A stretch of DNA of 64,000 nucleotides from Nipponacmea schrenckii (lineage: Eukaryota > Mollusca > Gastropoda > Lottiidae): contig JAUJPP010000003.1 in assembly GCA_030562195.1 (NCBI GenBank), positions 43,530,602 to 43,594,601 of the forward strand. Direction: 5' to 3'. Under the pieces are notes generated by a model. That model did not search any database. It had not been told where the DNA came from and saw only the letters and a list, made by a program, of their open reading frames with translations. Below are positions 24,309 to 37,400 of the stretch, piece after piece. The translations under genes were made by a program, and so were the position numbers. Numbering within the stretch: the first letter of the stretch is position 1; each line of letters opens with the position of its first letter.

Positions 24309-26630
24309 TTAAGTTTTTTTAGCACTAAGCCGCCGACGAGTTCCGGATGATTTTGCTTTGACTTGTGTGTTATTGTTACTGATAGTATGAAGTGTAATAT
24401 TAGAAGATAAATTTGGAGAATCGAAACCTAAAACACTGGATACTTTACTTTCTCTATCACCACTTTTAACTTTCCTCTCTATTTGTTCATTTTCTACTTC
24501 CTTAAAGAATTTATAGGCATTGTGCTCCTCTTTCATGACATCATCATATAATTTCACTTTAATCCGTTCTCCATTAAATCTTAATCCGTTATAGAGAAGC
24601 TGGGTACGTGCAGTTTGATCCGATATTGAAAATACCCACATACATTTATACTGTGACGAGGCCTCACCTAAGTGTACGTAAATAGGATCAAATTTTAAAT
24701 CTAAAATTCTTCCCTCACTCTGTGATTCGATCATATTTTTAACATCTTTGTGTGACAAATTACCATCGTAGAAATTGAAACATAACGTATTTGAATTGAG
24801 TGGTGGAAGCTCTCTTCGCATTCGGATTGTTGGAATATATTTCTTCTTCTTTTTCTTGGAATCGTTTAGTTTAACTTCCTCATACAGAGCTCGTTCTGCT
24901 TTCTTAGCTATTGTAGGTGTGGATACAGACTTATAGTTCAAAACAAAACTGAAATGAACACAGATTTGACAAAATAACCCAAGAATAAAAATAAAACGGT
25001 AGATATGGGATTATTTCTCGTCATTATGCCAATGATAATTTAAAAATTAAATTTTATGGATAACTTTTACATTGTAAGTTAATTAAAGTCATATTAATTT
25101 CCTATTCTATTGCTTATCGCAATGGTCTTTTAGTACATTTGTAAAAGAAATAGAAGAGATAAGGAATACCGGTGTAGTTACCTGTCCATACGTTTAGGGA
25201 TATGTGGTAATGTAGTTTTATCGGCTAAGTCACTAACACCAGCTGATAGTGACACTACTGGCTCCGATGACATACGAGATGGCAGTAATGGTGAACCGCC
25301 CATTTTCTTCACACAGCTTGGTAGCTTATATGACTCATTTTGAGTATTTTTATTTGGTGTATTAGTTTTTGAATCGTTTTCGGATTCATTTGATTTATTT
25401 TCAAGAAGTTTAGTATCTGTTCTGAAGCCCAACTCCATCAGCCTTCTAATATTTTTTTCAAACGTTAAAGGATCTGGAACTCGACCTAATGGCAATGGTG
25501 TTTCATCTTTAGAATTACACATTGGTAGATTGTCGATACTAATTCTATTTTTATAAAATCTTGAAGATAATCCTTGTTTATTTGGCGATGGTAATCTATT
25601 CGTTGCAGAATCATTCAGTAGTTGCCAAGTAAACGATCTTGTTAAAGGATCGAAAGCGAACACACCACGATAACTTTTCACAGTAGACGTTGGTAGTGGA
25701 TCTCTCTCTGACCGTGGGCTGGTATTAAGTCGGTCTAGTTCTAAATGATAATCTGCTTGTTGGTATCTAGATGCTGAAAGCAATGAAGTATTCTTCTGGG
25801 ATTGTGTTTCACCGTAAACAGATACCTTTGATAACTTGCATTGTCTGTTCTCCAAAAAACCTATTTTACTGTATTGCTTTGGTAAGATACCATCTGTATT
25901 GATAAGTATTAAAGCTTGGCTTGACGTTGGCATCTGAAATTATGTGAACACAGAATCAAAACTAAAACCCAAACTCAATCGGAAAACAGCAGCAGACATT
26001 ACTTTGTGACGTGAAGTCATTTTGTCGTGACAATACGAAATTACGTCATACAACTACGGCGTATCCATCTATAGTTTCCGTGCGGTGCATGGACCATAGA
26101 GTATGATGGAACATGATGGCTATGGTTTTACTATTTGTTAAAGAAAAGATTGCCAAGAAACCCGTTGTGAAAAGTTTGTTTTATAGACCTTGATGTTTAA
26201 ATCTACCCAGTGTCTGGAACCAGATAAGCTCTCTCCCAATCGGATTTTTCGTCTAATGAATTTTTATTTTGACTACGGTACGTCAAGAACAACAAAACGT
26301 TCATCAAAATAAAATTAACTTGGTAACAAATAAAGTTGACTCACCTTTCGATTAATGGGGTTCTCAATATGAAAAGTCGATATATAGTGCATTTGCTTGG
26401 ACTGGATATGAATTTAAGGAAATGATAATTAAACAACTTACGGTCTTTTTCTGTTGATTGGCTATTTGTTCAGTTGGCTTGTTAACAAGTTTTCGTGACC
26501 TCCCACGAAAAGTGTGTAATAGAGTGATACGACAGTTGACACCTTTATTATCAATACGTATTTGAGGTTGATCAAATAAAAACCCAATAAATTTGACTTT
26601 TAATATAATATTGCATTTTATATATCCAGT
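24309..26630 (-). CDS. Unrecognised protein with RRM-like C-terminal domain
   Basis: Two well-supported exons, 25182-25933 and 24309-24948, join in phase (AG then T gives Ser) into 463 residues if translation starts at Met 25933. An upstream segment, 26442 to about 26630, ends in ACC|GTAAGT and is open in the same frame (GVNCRITLLHTF, then RGRSRKLVNKP). The ATG at 25933 directly follows an acceptor, so the true start may lie further upstream; I could not place an initiating ATG there. Residues ~300-395 (NTLCFNFYDGNLSHKDV, then CMWVFSIS and IKVKLYDD) match the order of elements in the 8035-9425 gene. The tail is basic and Ser-rich (RRRLSAKK). No named family recognised; the 5' limit given is approximate. 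Confidence 0.65.
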
Positions 26631-26639
26631 CTTCGTTTA

Positions 26640-28422
26640 CACTGTTCTGTCGTGTTAAGAAGGTAATAAATAGTTGATAATTATAAGACTAGCTTAAACG
26701 ATTTACATTTTACTTCTAAGTTACGATCTAGAAAACTGGTCTTTAAAAATATTGCAAGAGCCTAATCGGTCACGGTACATATAAGTATACATCAAGTGGT
26801 TGAAAAATTAGTGAACTTTTCTAAATCAGGTAGTGCTGTAGATTCATAAAATTAATAAAATTAGTCTTAAAATAAAAGGCTTATTTATTTATTACTTTGT
26901 ATATGTATATATATTCTAATCTTTAAAATATCTTTAAGAAACGAAACGGAAGTAAGTAAGCTTATTTTAAAATCAAAGATAGCCATGCAAAGCATTGTGA
27001 AATACGCACACAATCAGCTTTGCTGCTTTGATTACAAGTACAAATCACTGTTGTCCATTCCCAACAAAATCAAAAAATTTCCGTAAATAATTGTTGTCTA
27101 TAGAGTGAACGGTTACACAATATAGCCAATAAAATGAAAACTTAAGTCGGACACAATATTTCGGTGAAATATCAAAAGGGACCATCTTCATAATGACACG
27201 GACCCACAAAAATTAAAACTATATGCCCTAAATAAATTTGTGGGCGTATGAAAACACACATAATATATCGGTTGACAGAGTGAAACTATTCATCTGCGGT
27301 TTAAAAAAGGTATAAGCAAAATTTAAGAACATTAAAAATTAAATTATAAATTTTAACCCATTGTTTTTCCGAACTGAAATCTAGAGCAACAACTCTAGAA
27401 ACTCTAAATTTACTAGTTTAAAACTTTTTACCAAGAAATAAAAAAACAACAATTAAATAATTCTCTTTAATGATAAAATTCAAACTTAAACATCACACAA
27501 TATTAAAACTAGGAATGCCACAGTAGCCTATACTATTGGTCTATAAAATATATGTTAAGAAATTAAAAATTGATATAAAACTAATATAGCCTGAATGATT
27601 ACATGTGAAGGGCAGTTTGAGCATGAAACTTATCTGAGTATAATACCAATGTTATCTCTTAATTTCACTGAGAAATATCCTACAATGAAGCCAAATTAAC
27701 AAAACATTATCAATAGAAATAAAACAAATTTAAACAAAGAGTAGATGTGAAATTTGACAGGATAATTTATGAATAAACTGGATTCTTTTCCTATTTCAAA
27801 AGGTAAGCTTCAAAACTTACAGATTTAATATAAGAATTAGAATAAGGGTTAAATATTAGATTTAGACCAAATATTAGAAATAAGTATGCATTTTTAAGTT
27901 TGTTTTCATCAGTTCAATATGATAAATAAAAAATGTACAATTATTCTGTAGATCATCTTTATATACAATTCAAAAATAAAACAACTAAATCCTTAAAATG
28001 AAGAAAAAAAAGAAAAGGATTTTTGAGGTAAAAACCAGAAAACAGGGCAAGATGAAGAAACAAAATATTCTGGTTTTTAATTGGTCACGTTAGAAGTTTT
28101 TCTTCTAAATTTGCATTGTTCAAAATTGCATTGATATTCTCATAAGATTATGTGGCTTAGAAGCAAGCTAAAAATACTTTAAGAATCATACAAGTTTTTT
28201 AAATAAAAATAAAATGTTAGTTATTAAATGCTGGTGTTAATGTCACCGGCTAAAACTAAATTATACAAAACAATCAAACATGGCTAAAACAAAACTTAAA
28301 AAAATTAAAATCAACAGAAAACTTAATATATTTGGACACATCAGATTAGGATGGTAAATTAATCAGAACACTTGCACAAGATTTTCTCGTTATTCCCTTT
28401 TCTTAGCCATTATACTGTATTA
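26640..28422. other. Intergenic plus CPT1 3' flank
   Basis: AT-rich, with a small relic of the dispersed element terminus (TTTGTGGGCGTATGAAAA) at about 27236-27253. No coding sequence is visible. The right-hand part must hold the CPT1 3' UTR. Confidence 0.4.
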
Positions 28423-31400
28423 CTATTTTCCAAATAGATCTTTTAAATCTTGTAATGCCTTATTTATACCAGCTCCGAATTTCTGTGAACTCTAAAATAT
28501 ACAAGATGAATTATAATTTATATATTCTGACATATTCAAAACAAAGGGAATGAACACTGGTATTTACACCACTGTGTACATATACAGAGTTTAGGTTAAT
28601 ACCTCTGTGATATCTTCCATGCAAATCATAACCAAACCAATTTCCAAATTGAGCTCATCCAAGTGACCAAGTCATGGTAACGTAATGATAAGAAACCAGA
28701 AAGTAAGAATTTTGTGAGAAACAGAAATATGAATATATTATGTTAAAGTAATTGACTGTCATACTTACAGTGGTTGGACAACTTCTTTTACTAGAGATAT
28801 GAAAGAATAATGTATCTTCACCAGCTACAATATAGGATACACCATATCCATCATCAGCTACCTATAATTTAATCAACATACATTCATTATTAATTACTTA
28901 ACCTCTGAACTTTTGTTTTAAATTACTAATGATCTTAATCCAAAGAAAAACCATTTTATCTCTATTTTTTTTTTTTTGATTAACTCAATGTACAATTGTT
29001 ATAGAGAAAAGTGGAGCTAAATAGTACAAGATATAACTAGATTGCTATTCATTCAAATTTTTAATATATACATTTCAATACATCCCCTAGTTTCAAGTAT
29101 CCATTAAAAATGTGTTCCTATCAGGATATTGTGTGTCACATTTTTTGTAAATGATTACAATAGAGAAATATTACAGGAATAGTTTAGAAAAAACTTACAG
29201 GACCAAATCCACCTCCCGCACAGATCTGTTTAGGGTGTTTAACTAAGTCTATACGATTAGTTTGAGTATGTGGCGTCTGAAATGCGTGATACGAGATTAT
29301 GATGAAAACTGGTTTCCTAATGTTAAGTAATCAAATTTCAACATAAACTTCTTGTTTGATATAAATCATTTATTGACTTAAGGTATCTAAGACCAGGCTA
29401 CTTTGCAAACAGGTGGTCTCTCGCAAAGTAGCTACATGATACATTTTTCATTTGTTTGCTAATAATGGGTAGTCATTGTGACTTGGGTCTACAAAGTTGA
29501 CAACCTGAGACTGAGAGAAAAGGCGAAACTCAGCACAAGGACAATGCAATGATAAAATCATAATAAAATCATAATAAATATGTTATCCTTAAATACTCAA
29601 TCATGTACGTTTATGATAATACAGACAACTTCTTCACAATTGCTTATTTATTATAGATTATTTTCAGATTAATTTTTTATTTTCATAAATAACAGTCTTA
29701 CCTGACTAGTTGATAATCTCCATGGTTCACTGAGTACTTCAGCTAAAAATGGTGAATCAACACCTAGATATTTACTAACAACATATAAACAGAATAGATG
29801 TCTATCTATACCTTTACCAGTCATAGCATCACGATAGCCTTGTTGATGACTTTCAGATGCACGTTGAAATTTAGCAATACGTTCTTCATTCTAAAATTAT
29901 CACAAAAATAGTTCTATTGAAATCAAATATGGTAAACTAACAACTAAATATTAAAACAACTAATTTATTGAATATATCAAAATCACAGACACCAGGTTGA
30001 AAGAACAAATATGTTGTATTCATATAGTAATATGATTCAATACTAACAACATCAAAATATCTACAACTAATTTAGCTATGATCAACTCATGAAATTAAGG
30101 ATCTCAACTTGTTTTCAAGAATAAGATTAGTTTGATACAACCCCATAGAGTATAGTGTTTACTATAAAACTAAAGAAGTGGTACTGTTTCTGTCAAGGAC
30201 AAGTTTTGAAAAGGGTTCATGTAAATTGACTTACTGTACAGTTAGGATCATCCATAGATTTAACAAAGTCACAAGATTCTACGGTACATGATCTGACAGT
30301 TTCAGTTCTACCTTCTCTATACAGCCTAGTCATTGATGATTCATATGTTAAACAGAATTTACCAGCAGTCTGTAATATAACACATCATAAACATTAATGA
30401 CAAAATGGCCCAGCTTACAACCTTTTCTCTAGATAATCTTCAACATATTACCTATACTGCATTCGATTCAACACATCTATATAATCCTGAATAACAAATA
30501 ATAACCCCTTCTTACCTTGTTTTTCATCTGAAAGAATCTCACTGTTAATAGCCTGGACTCTTCTGATGAAAGCTTCAATAAATAATTTCAAGTGGAAGAT
30601 AAATTGAAAACTTACCCTGTAATATGTTAACTGTAGAGCTATTTGAAGGAAAGCATCAGGACTAACTTTACATTGTTTAATCAAACCTTTACCAAAAGCT
30701 GTATGCACCATCAGATGTAAATCAACATCACTAATTAACTGTCTAACTACTTGTAATTGTTCTTCAATTATACTTTGACACTGTAATAATTAATAATTAT
30801 ATAAACTCATCACATTTCAGTAGGGACAAAGATAAAACATAATTATTCAGTTGTCTCAGGGATATGCTATATATTTTAACACGTTTTAACTTCTAACATT
30901 TCTAAAACAGGAATTAACCACTTTGATCACATGAATGAAGCTGTAGTTAGCCCTTCTTTTCTGAAGCCTATTCAGATGTTGTAAAGAGGGAAATTCTTTG
31001 AGAAAAAAATAGGCTACAAGAAAACATTTTCAATGAAAACAGAATGATAGAAATTATATACCAACCGGTTTGGGTATGTCCCATTCTAATCTGATAGGGT
31101 GAGGTGGGGGTGTTGGTCCTAATTCACCTTTACAATATCCATCTTCAGTGTATCTACAATACAAATTGTCACAGATACACAACTATTAACAATATCATCA
31201 TTATCATCTTTCTTTATAATTTTAAAAACTTTAATAATTATTATAAATGCTTAATACCTATTTCATTACAGTTTTTTGTTATCATAAATTTTATTTAATT
31301 TTAATTTTTCAAATATGGAGTTAGTAAAAGCTAGGTGTGAGCTTATAATATATAAAAGTGATGTTTATCCTTGTATCAGTGTTTATAACAACATTTAAGA

Positions 31401-34400
31401 TAACTAAGTCTAGAAACTATAAATAATATCTATTAGAAATCTATGTTACCCTAATTCACGATCATCAGGAAAGACAAACTCCATCATGTGTCCCATAATT
31501 GGTGCATCACCCCTATTGATACGCACACATAACAACAATAGGGAGCAGAGCAGGAGTAGGGTGTAGAATTAGACAGATATATAGACAAAATAAGACAAGT
31601 TGGGTTAACACCAAATACAACACAAAATTAAAAAAAATTAAAAAAGCAATTAGTTCATAAATACAACATCAATAATCACAGATTCAAATTATTTTCTCAA
31701 CTTCAGTTCACAAATGTTTAAATGCTGTCTAGAAAGATTTCTGTACCTTATGAAAGTATTACTGATAATAAATTCTATACACAGATTTCATGTTTGTTTT
31801 TAAAGCATTTAAACATTAGAAGATAAGAAAATGTTTGAACCTTTGACTAAAGAAATTAGTAAATTATAAAAAGTAACAATAAAAACCCAAATTCCAGTGG
31901 TAATATCTTTACCCTAAAATAAGATTATCTTCAGAAATGGCATATTCCCATAAATGAGCCATAATTGGTGCATCAGCCCTGTTAAAACACAATCAAAATA
32001 TTTATATTTCTTTTATTAACACACCCTTCAGCTAAATTACAATCAATAATATTTATCAATTTAATTTTTTATTGTATACTTATACTTTAATATAGGATCC
32101 AAAAAGTATTAACTTACCATGAATGTTCAGCATTGAAACCAATCTGAAAGATAAAATTGCAATAATTAATATGTGGATACACCATAATGATACCTTAAAC
32201 AAACTAGTCAATATGTAAAATGGAATGTGGTAAATCAAATCATTCTTGGGTTTAAACATACTGGTATATCAAATGGACTTACCCTTCCGTTAGCACAAAC
32301 AACTAATGTAAAAGATTTATCAAACCATCTATCATAACCTTTACCATGTAACATAGCTTGTCCATAAGTATCTAATAATTCTGGTTTGTCCTACAAAATG
32401 AAAATAAATATTAGAATCTATATTACAATCAATCAAGGTTTTAGAAATTTTATCTAAATAGATCTTAATGGAAGCAACATGAGAAACAATGAGTTCAACT
32501 TTATTTCTAAAATTTCCTCCGCTAATATTTTAAAATTTTAATTGACAATCACTTAATTCAGAATTTGAAATTGGATTACTACTTTAATCAAATTTTCACA
32601 TTTCAATGAAATGCAGCATAACAGTTTGTAGTTATTGCATTCACTTGGTTATTGAAATAGACTAGAGTAGCTAAACTATATTAGTAATTCATTCATTAAA
32701 GAAAAAATAACCTAAGTATCCCATTCAGTTAATGGAAGCTCAAATTTAGATATTCTTAAACTAATATAAATCAGTCACATTAATGTTGTGCCACAAACTT
32801 CTTGGCATTTCTTTGTAAGCCTCAATACAATGAGACTGATTAATGATCTAGTCCTGGTTTTGACTAACGTAAAAAACTAAGGAAATTTTCAATTATCAAC
32901 AAATACAAAAATTCAACAAAATACAGAATTAACAAGGAAATTCACAAAGAAACAAAATACCTCGACATTCTGTAAAGAAAAGAGATTTATTATTAAAGCA
33001 GAGTATCAAACAAGAAATAAAGTAGTCAGAAAAGACAGAAAAAAATGTACTTTGTAAGGGCATATAAGCTTTTAAAAAATGGCCATATTATCTTCCATAA
33101 AACGTTTTACTTACTAGATCAAACTCTTGAGACTCTTCATCTAGTGTTACACAGAAAGCTGCCTGTAATAGATCAAGAAATGTATGAATGAGAGATTGTA
33201 AAAAAGATTTTTAAATAATTGCTTTTCCTTTCAGTAATGAAGCCATGCAGCCTTAATTTCTAAATGTTCATTTTTTTCCTATTGGAACAGTGACAAGGAA
33301 ATTCGAGTATAAACTCATCTACTAAAAAATTAAAACAGTACCTTTTCTATAGCATATAAAGATGCCTTATTTTTGCCTTTAGAGAAGTATTCTGCTCTAG
33401 CTTTAGCCCAAGCAACTCTCTCACCAGCTGTTAATGCTGCTAATTCTTTCTCTCCTGGTGCCGATACTGACTCATCATCTATTATCTTTTGTAAGGTGCT
33501 AAAATATATAAAATAAATCATTAACATGACTTGCATTATCAAGGACCCAAAAATGTAAAATTAACTAGTAGAAGTCAAAAATTGAAATATCTTATAAATC
33601 ATACTGATTATATATTCATTGTTTTCATTTCCAAGTAGATCTTTCTATTAAATTTAACTGAATCAAATACCACACTCATGATCCACTATATCAATATTAA
33701 TTCAGTCTGATAGTATCTCTATTCTTACTATTCTATTTCACAAGGTGTTAACAATACTCCTTTATTTCTAATATAAACTTTATAATATCTTCCTTTATGA
33801 TAAACAGCTATATGTGAACTATCATGGTACTGTACAAGTTGATCTACAATATAGTCATTTGATATCAATTTCACTTACATTTATTACAAACAGAAATTAG
33901 TGACAAAAATTATTACTGTTGCATTATTTGCAATATTGTTGAAAGGCAAAAAATTACACAAGATTTTGTGAAATATCTTTAGAATTATTGTAATTAATTT
34001 AATAATAAAATGAAATTCATCCAAAATGAAATGAAATGAATGGAGTTTTACGTCCTACTTTTCTGCACCTTATGGGCTAACGAAGACGGGCAAGGCCATG
34101 CAGTGTGCATTGAACTGTTGAAAAATCTTTAACGTGCACAGCCTGTAGCACACGGGGCCACGGTTTATTGTCCCATCCGAAAGACTAGATGCTTTTTCCA
34201 TGTCAGTCCCTGCAACCTGCATCACCTGCAAATCCGTGAAATTCATCCAGGAAAATCAATTTGGTACTTTTTAATTTAGCTAAATATATTAGTGTATACC
34301 TGTTTCTACACCTGGTATTCGGGTGGTATTAAACTGTCGTTCATATTGTGATGAACACAGTGGAACTGTCTTATTTAAAATAATCTGTAATAATATAACT

Positions 34401-37400
34401 ACTATTATAGCATTGCTAGAGCTAGAACATTCTGTAAATCAATCTTCATTCTGAATATACAGCTTGCATGATTTATATCATATCTATAGTTCCTTCATAT
34501 TCACTACTAGAGTAGTAAGTATATATGTATATGATTTTATAAATCATTTGTAATGGTCATATTACAATGATTTACACCTTATTAAGCTGTAAATGAGCAT
34601 ATACATTGATTATAACTTTAGTCTATATATGGTATGTACTTTGTGTACACATTTGATTAAAAGGATACAGATTAAGTTTGATGAGTAAATTGTGACAGAC
34701 ATTGTATACAGATTGAGACAAAAGGTAGTAGACCTGGTGGAGAACTTACTGGTTCTAATTCTTCTCTATCAACTTCACGTCTAAACTTCAACATAGAATA
34801 AATAATATTACCAGCTCGAGATAGAGGTCTATGTGTAGGTTTCAAAAATACAGCATCCTAAAATAAATCATACATCTATTAATGGTAAAAAAACATCTTA
34901 ACAAAACTTAAATGTGTATTATTCAAATAACAACTAATGACCAATTTTTACAGAAGAATTTTCAAATACATAGCATTAAGTACATAGGTTTGATACAACA
35001 TCTCAGAACTACTGTACTACTTACTATTCCATAGAAATTACTATTTATCATAATGGGAGCTCTTCCTCTTAAATATACATATTCCTCCCACCAATCAGAC
35101 ACCTACAAAAATAACATTTCATTTCATTTTACCATCAATTAATTTGGATTAAATCTAAAATATTATTTTTCATTCCAAATGAGATCTATAAAAACATTTC
35201 TCGGTAGAAAATGTCAAAGAGAACTAATTAGAGGACTAAAAGATAAAAACAACTACCAATAGGCTAGATCTTCTTGTCTATTTTTAAACCTAATAATCAC
35301 GACTTACATAGTTGGAAGCCCACCATGATTTCAAGATAAGATATCTTTGTAGTTTGTTACCAATACCATTTTGAAATTCTTCTGCTAAATTTTTCATTCT
35401 ATTAAATTTTTCATCATCCAACAATGGTCTTACAGATAATAAATACTGAAAACATAATATAAACATCATTCTATTAGATTTCTCATCATCTAACAATGGT
35501 CTTACAGATAATAAATACTGAAAACATAATATAAACATCATTCTATTATATTTCTTATCATCTAACAATGGTCTTACAGATAATAAATACTGAAAACATA
35601 ATATAAACATCATTCTATTATATTTCTCATCATCTAACAATGGTCTTACAGATAATAAATACTGAAAACATAATATAAACATCATTCTATTAGATTTCTC
35701 ATCACTTAACAATGGTGTTACAGGTAATAAATACTGAAAACATAATATAAACATTATATTTCTCATCATCTAACAATGGCCTTACAGATAATAAATACTG
35801 AAAACATAATATAAACATCATTCTATTATATTTCTCATCATCTAACAATGGCCTTACAAATAATAAATACTGGCTTACTGCATTGTAAAAAAACAAACAG
35901 ACTTACTCTCTTCATGGTATCTTCAACACCAGGAACTGGCAATTTAGGTAGTGATGCTTGATAACTATATAACTTTGGATGTCTTCCACTAAAAGCCTTC
36001 ACTAAGACCTACAGAAATACCAAATTGGAGTTAGGCCTTATTTAGTCCGTGGAAAAAAATGATAAGTAACAATCAGCTGTTAAAATTATCCTTCAACATA
36101 GATAATAAAGTGAATGATTATTACAAGCATCCAACATTGTTAATCAACATTCGAAAATATAAAAGTCGATTCTACTTTACAGGGCCTCTGGATTAGTTAA
36201 AACTCACATCCTCATTTAGTATTCGTGTAGCAACACTACAATGGTGCTTGGCATCTTAACTGGATATATATTCGTATATGAATCTATAGTGCAAGCTTTT
36301 CTGTTTAAAAAATAGTTTAGTTATAGTCGAGGTAAACCTATTATGTTTATTATTATTAACAGCAACTTTAATAAAAGATCTACACTTACAACCCAGAGTT
36401 TAGTTTGCCAAGAAACTTTCTTTCCTCTCACTTCATACATCCAATTTTGATAGTTGAATAATAACCGTAATATGTACTTGATTACATTTATCACAGTGAT
36501 CCACAATAAAGTAGAAAATATCACAGAACTGATAACAAAATTCACTGTGTCATTTGCATAGGATATTCTACAAAAAAAAAAAAAAAAAAAAAAAAATAAA
36601 TTTAATAGCTTACAATTATGAATGTATTTCAACAGCCTTAAAATATTATGTAGGCTAAATTTGCAATGACCTACATCTAGACAATATATTAAATATAATT
36701 TGACCTTGTTTTCAAAGTCATAAAATAATTAGGTCACATCTTCCGTAACGGTTAAAGATGGCGAAAACATGAAGATTATCAATTTTTGCTGTATTTAAGT
36801 AAACTTATCTCTATGAGATTTTTAATTAAGCCAAATTAAAAAATACCTACTCGTAGACAATATATTGAATATTATTTCACCTAATTTTCAAAGGTCATTG
36901 ATTAAGGGGGGTCAAACCTTCCGTAGCCGTTAAAATCGAAATTTGAATAATTCAAATAAAAATACGAAATTTAAAAAAATTAAAAGGTAGATAATGATCC
37001 ATTGTATCTATGTGCTAAATTTCATCGAAATCGGTCTATCAACAGTGTCTGAATTTCTGCTTTAAGAATTGTAATGAAAATTCAAAATGGCGGCCGATAT
37101 GGCAGCTTGACCTAATTATTTAGGTCAAATCGATTACTATTGACAAGTTAAAACAGTTTTCACTTTTAAACCTACAGTAGTTGATAAAGACCAGAAGTTA
37201 CGTAATTACGTCATTTGAGGCTAAACCGGTAGTCAGATTTTTTTTCAAAATTTTTCAAAAATTATGATCATATCACCTTTCAACTGGTAAAGTTTCAAAA
37301 TTTTACAATTTATATTAAACGAGAAATCACGGTCTGAAATTTTTGCCGATGACCCTTGAATATTGAATTGCAAATCATGGGTAAAAGATTTAACCGAATT

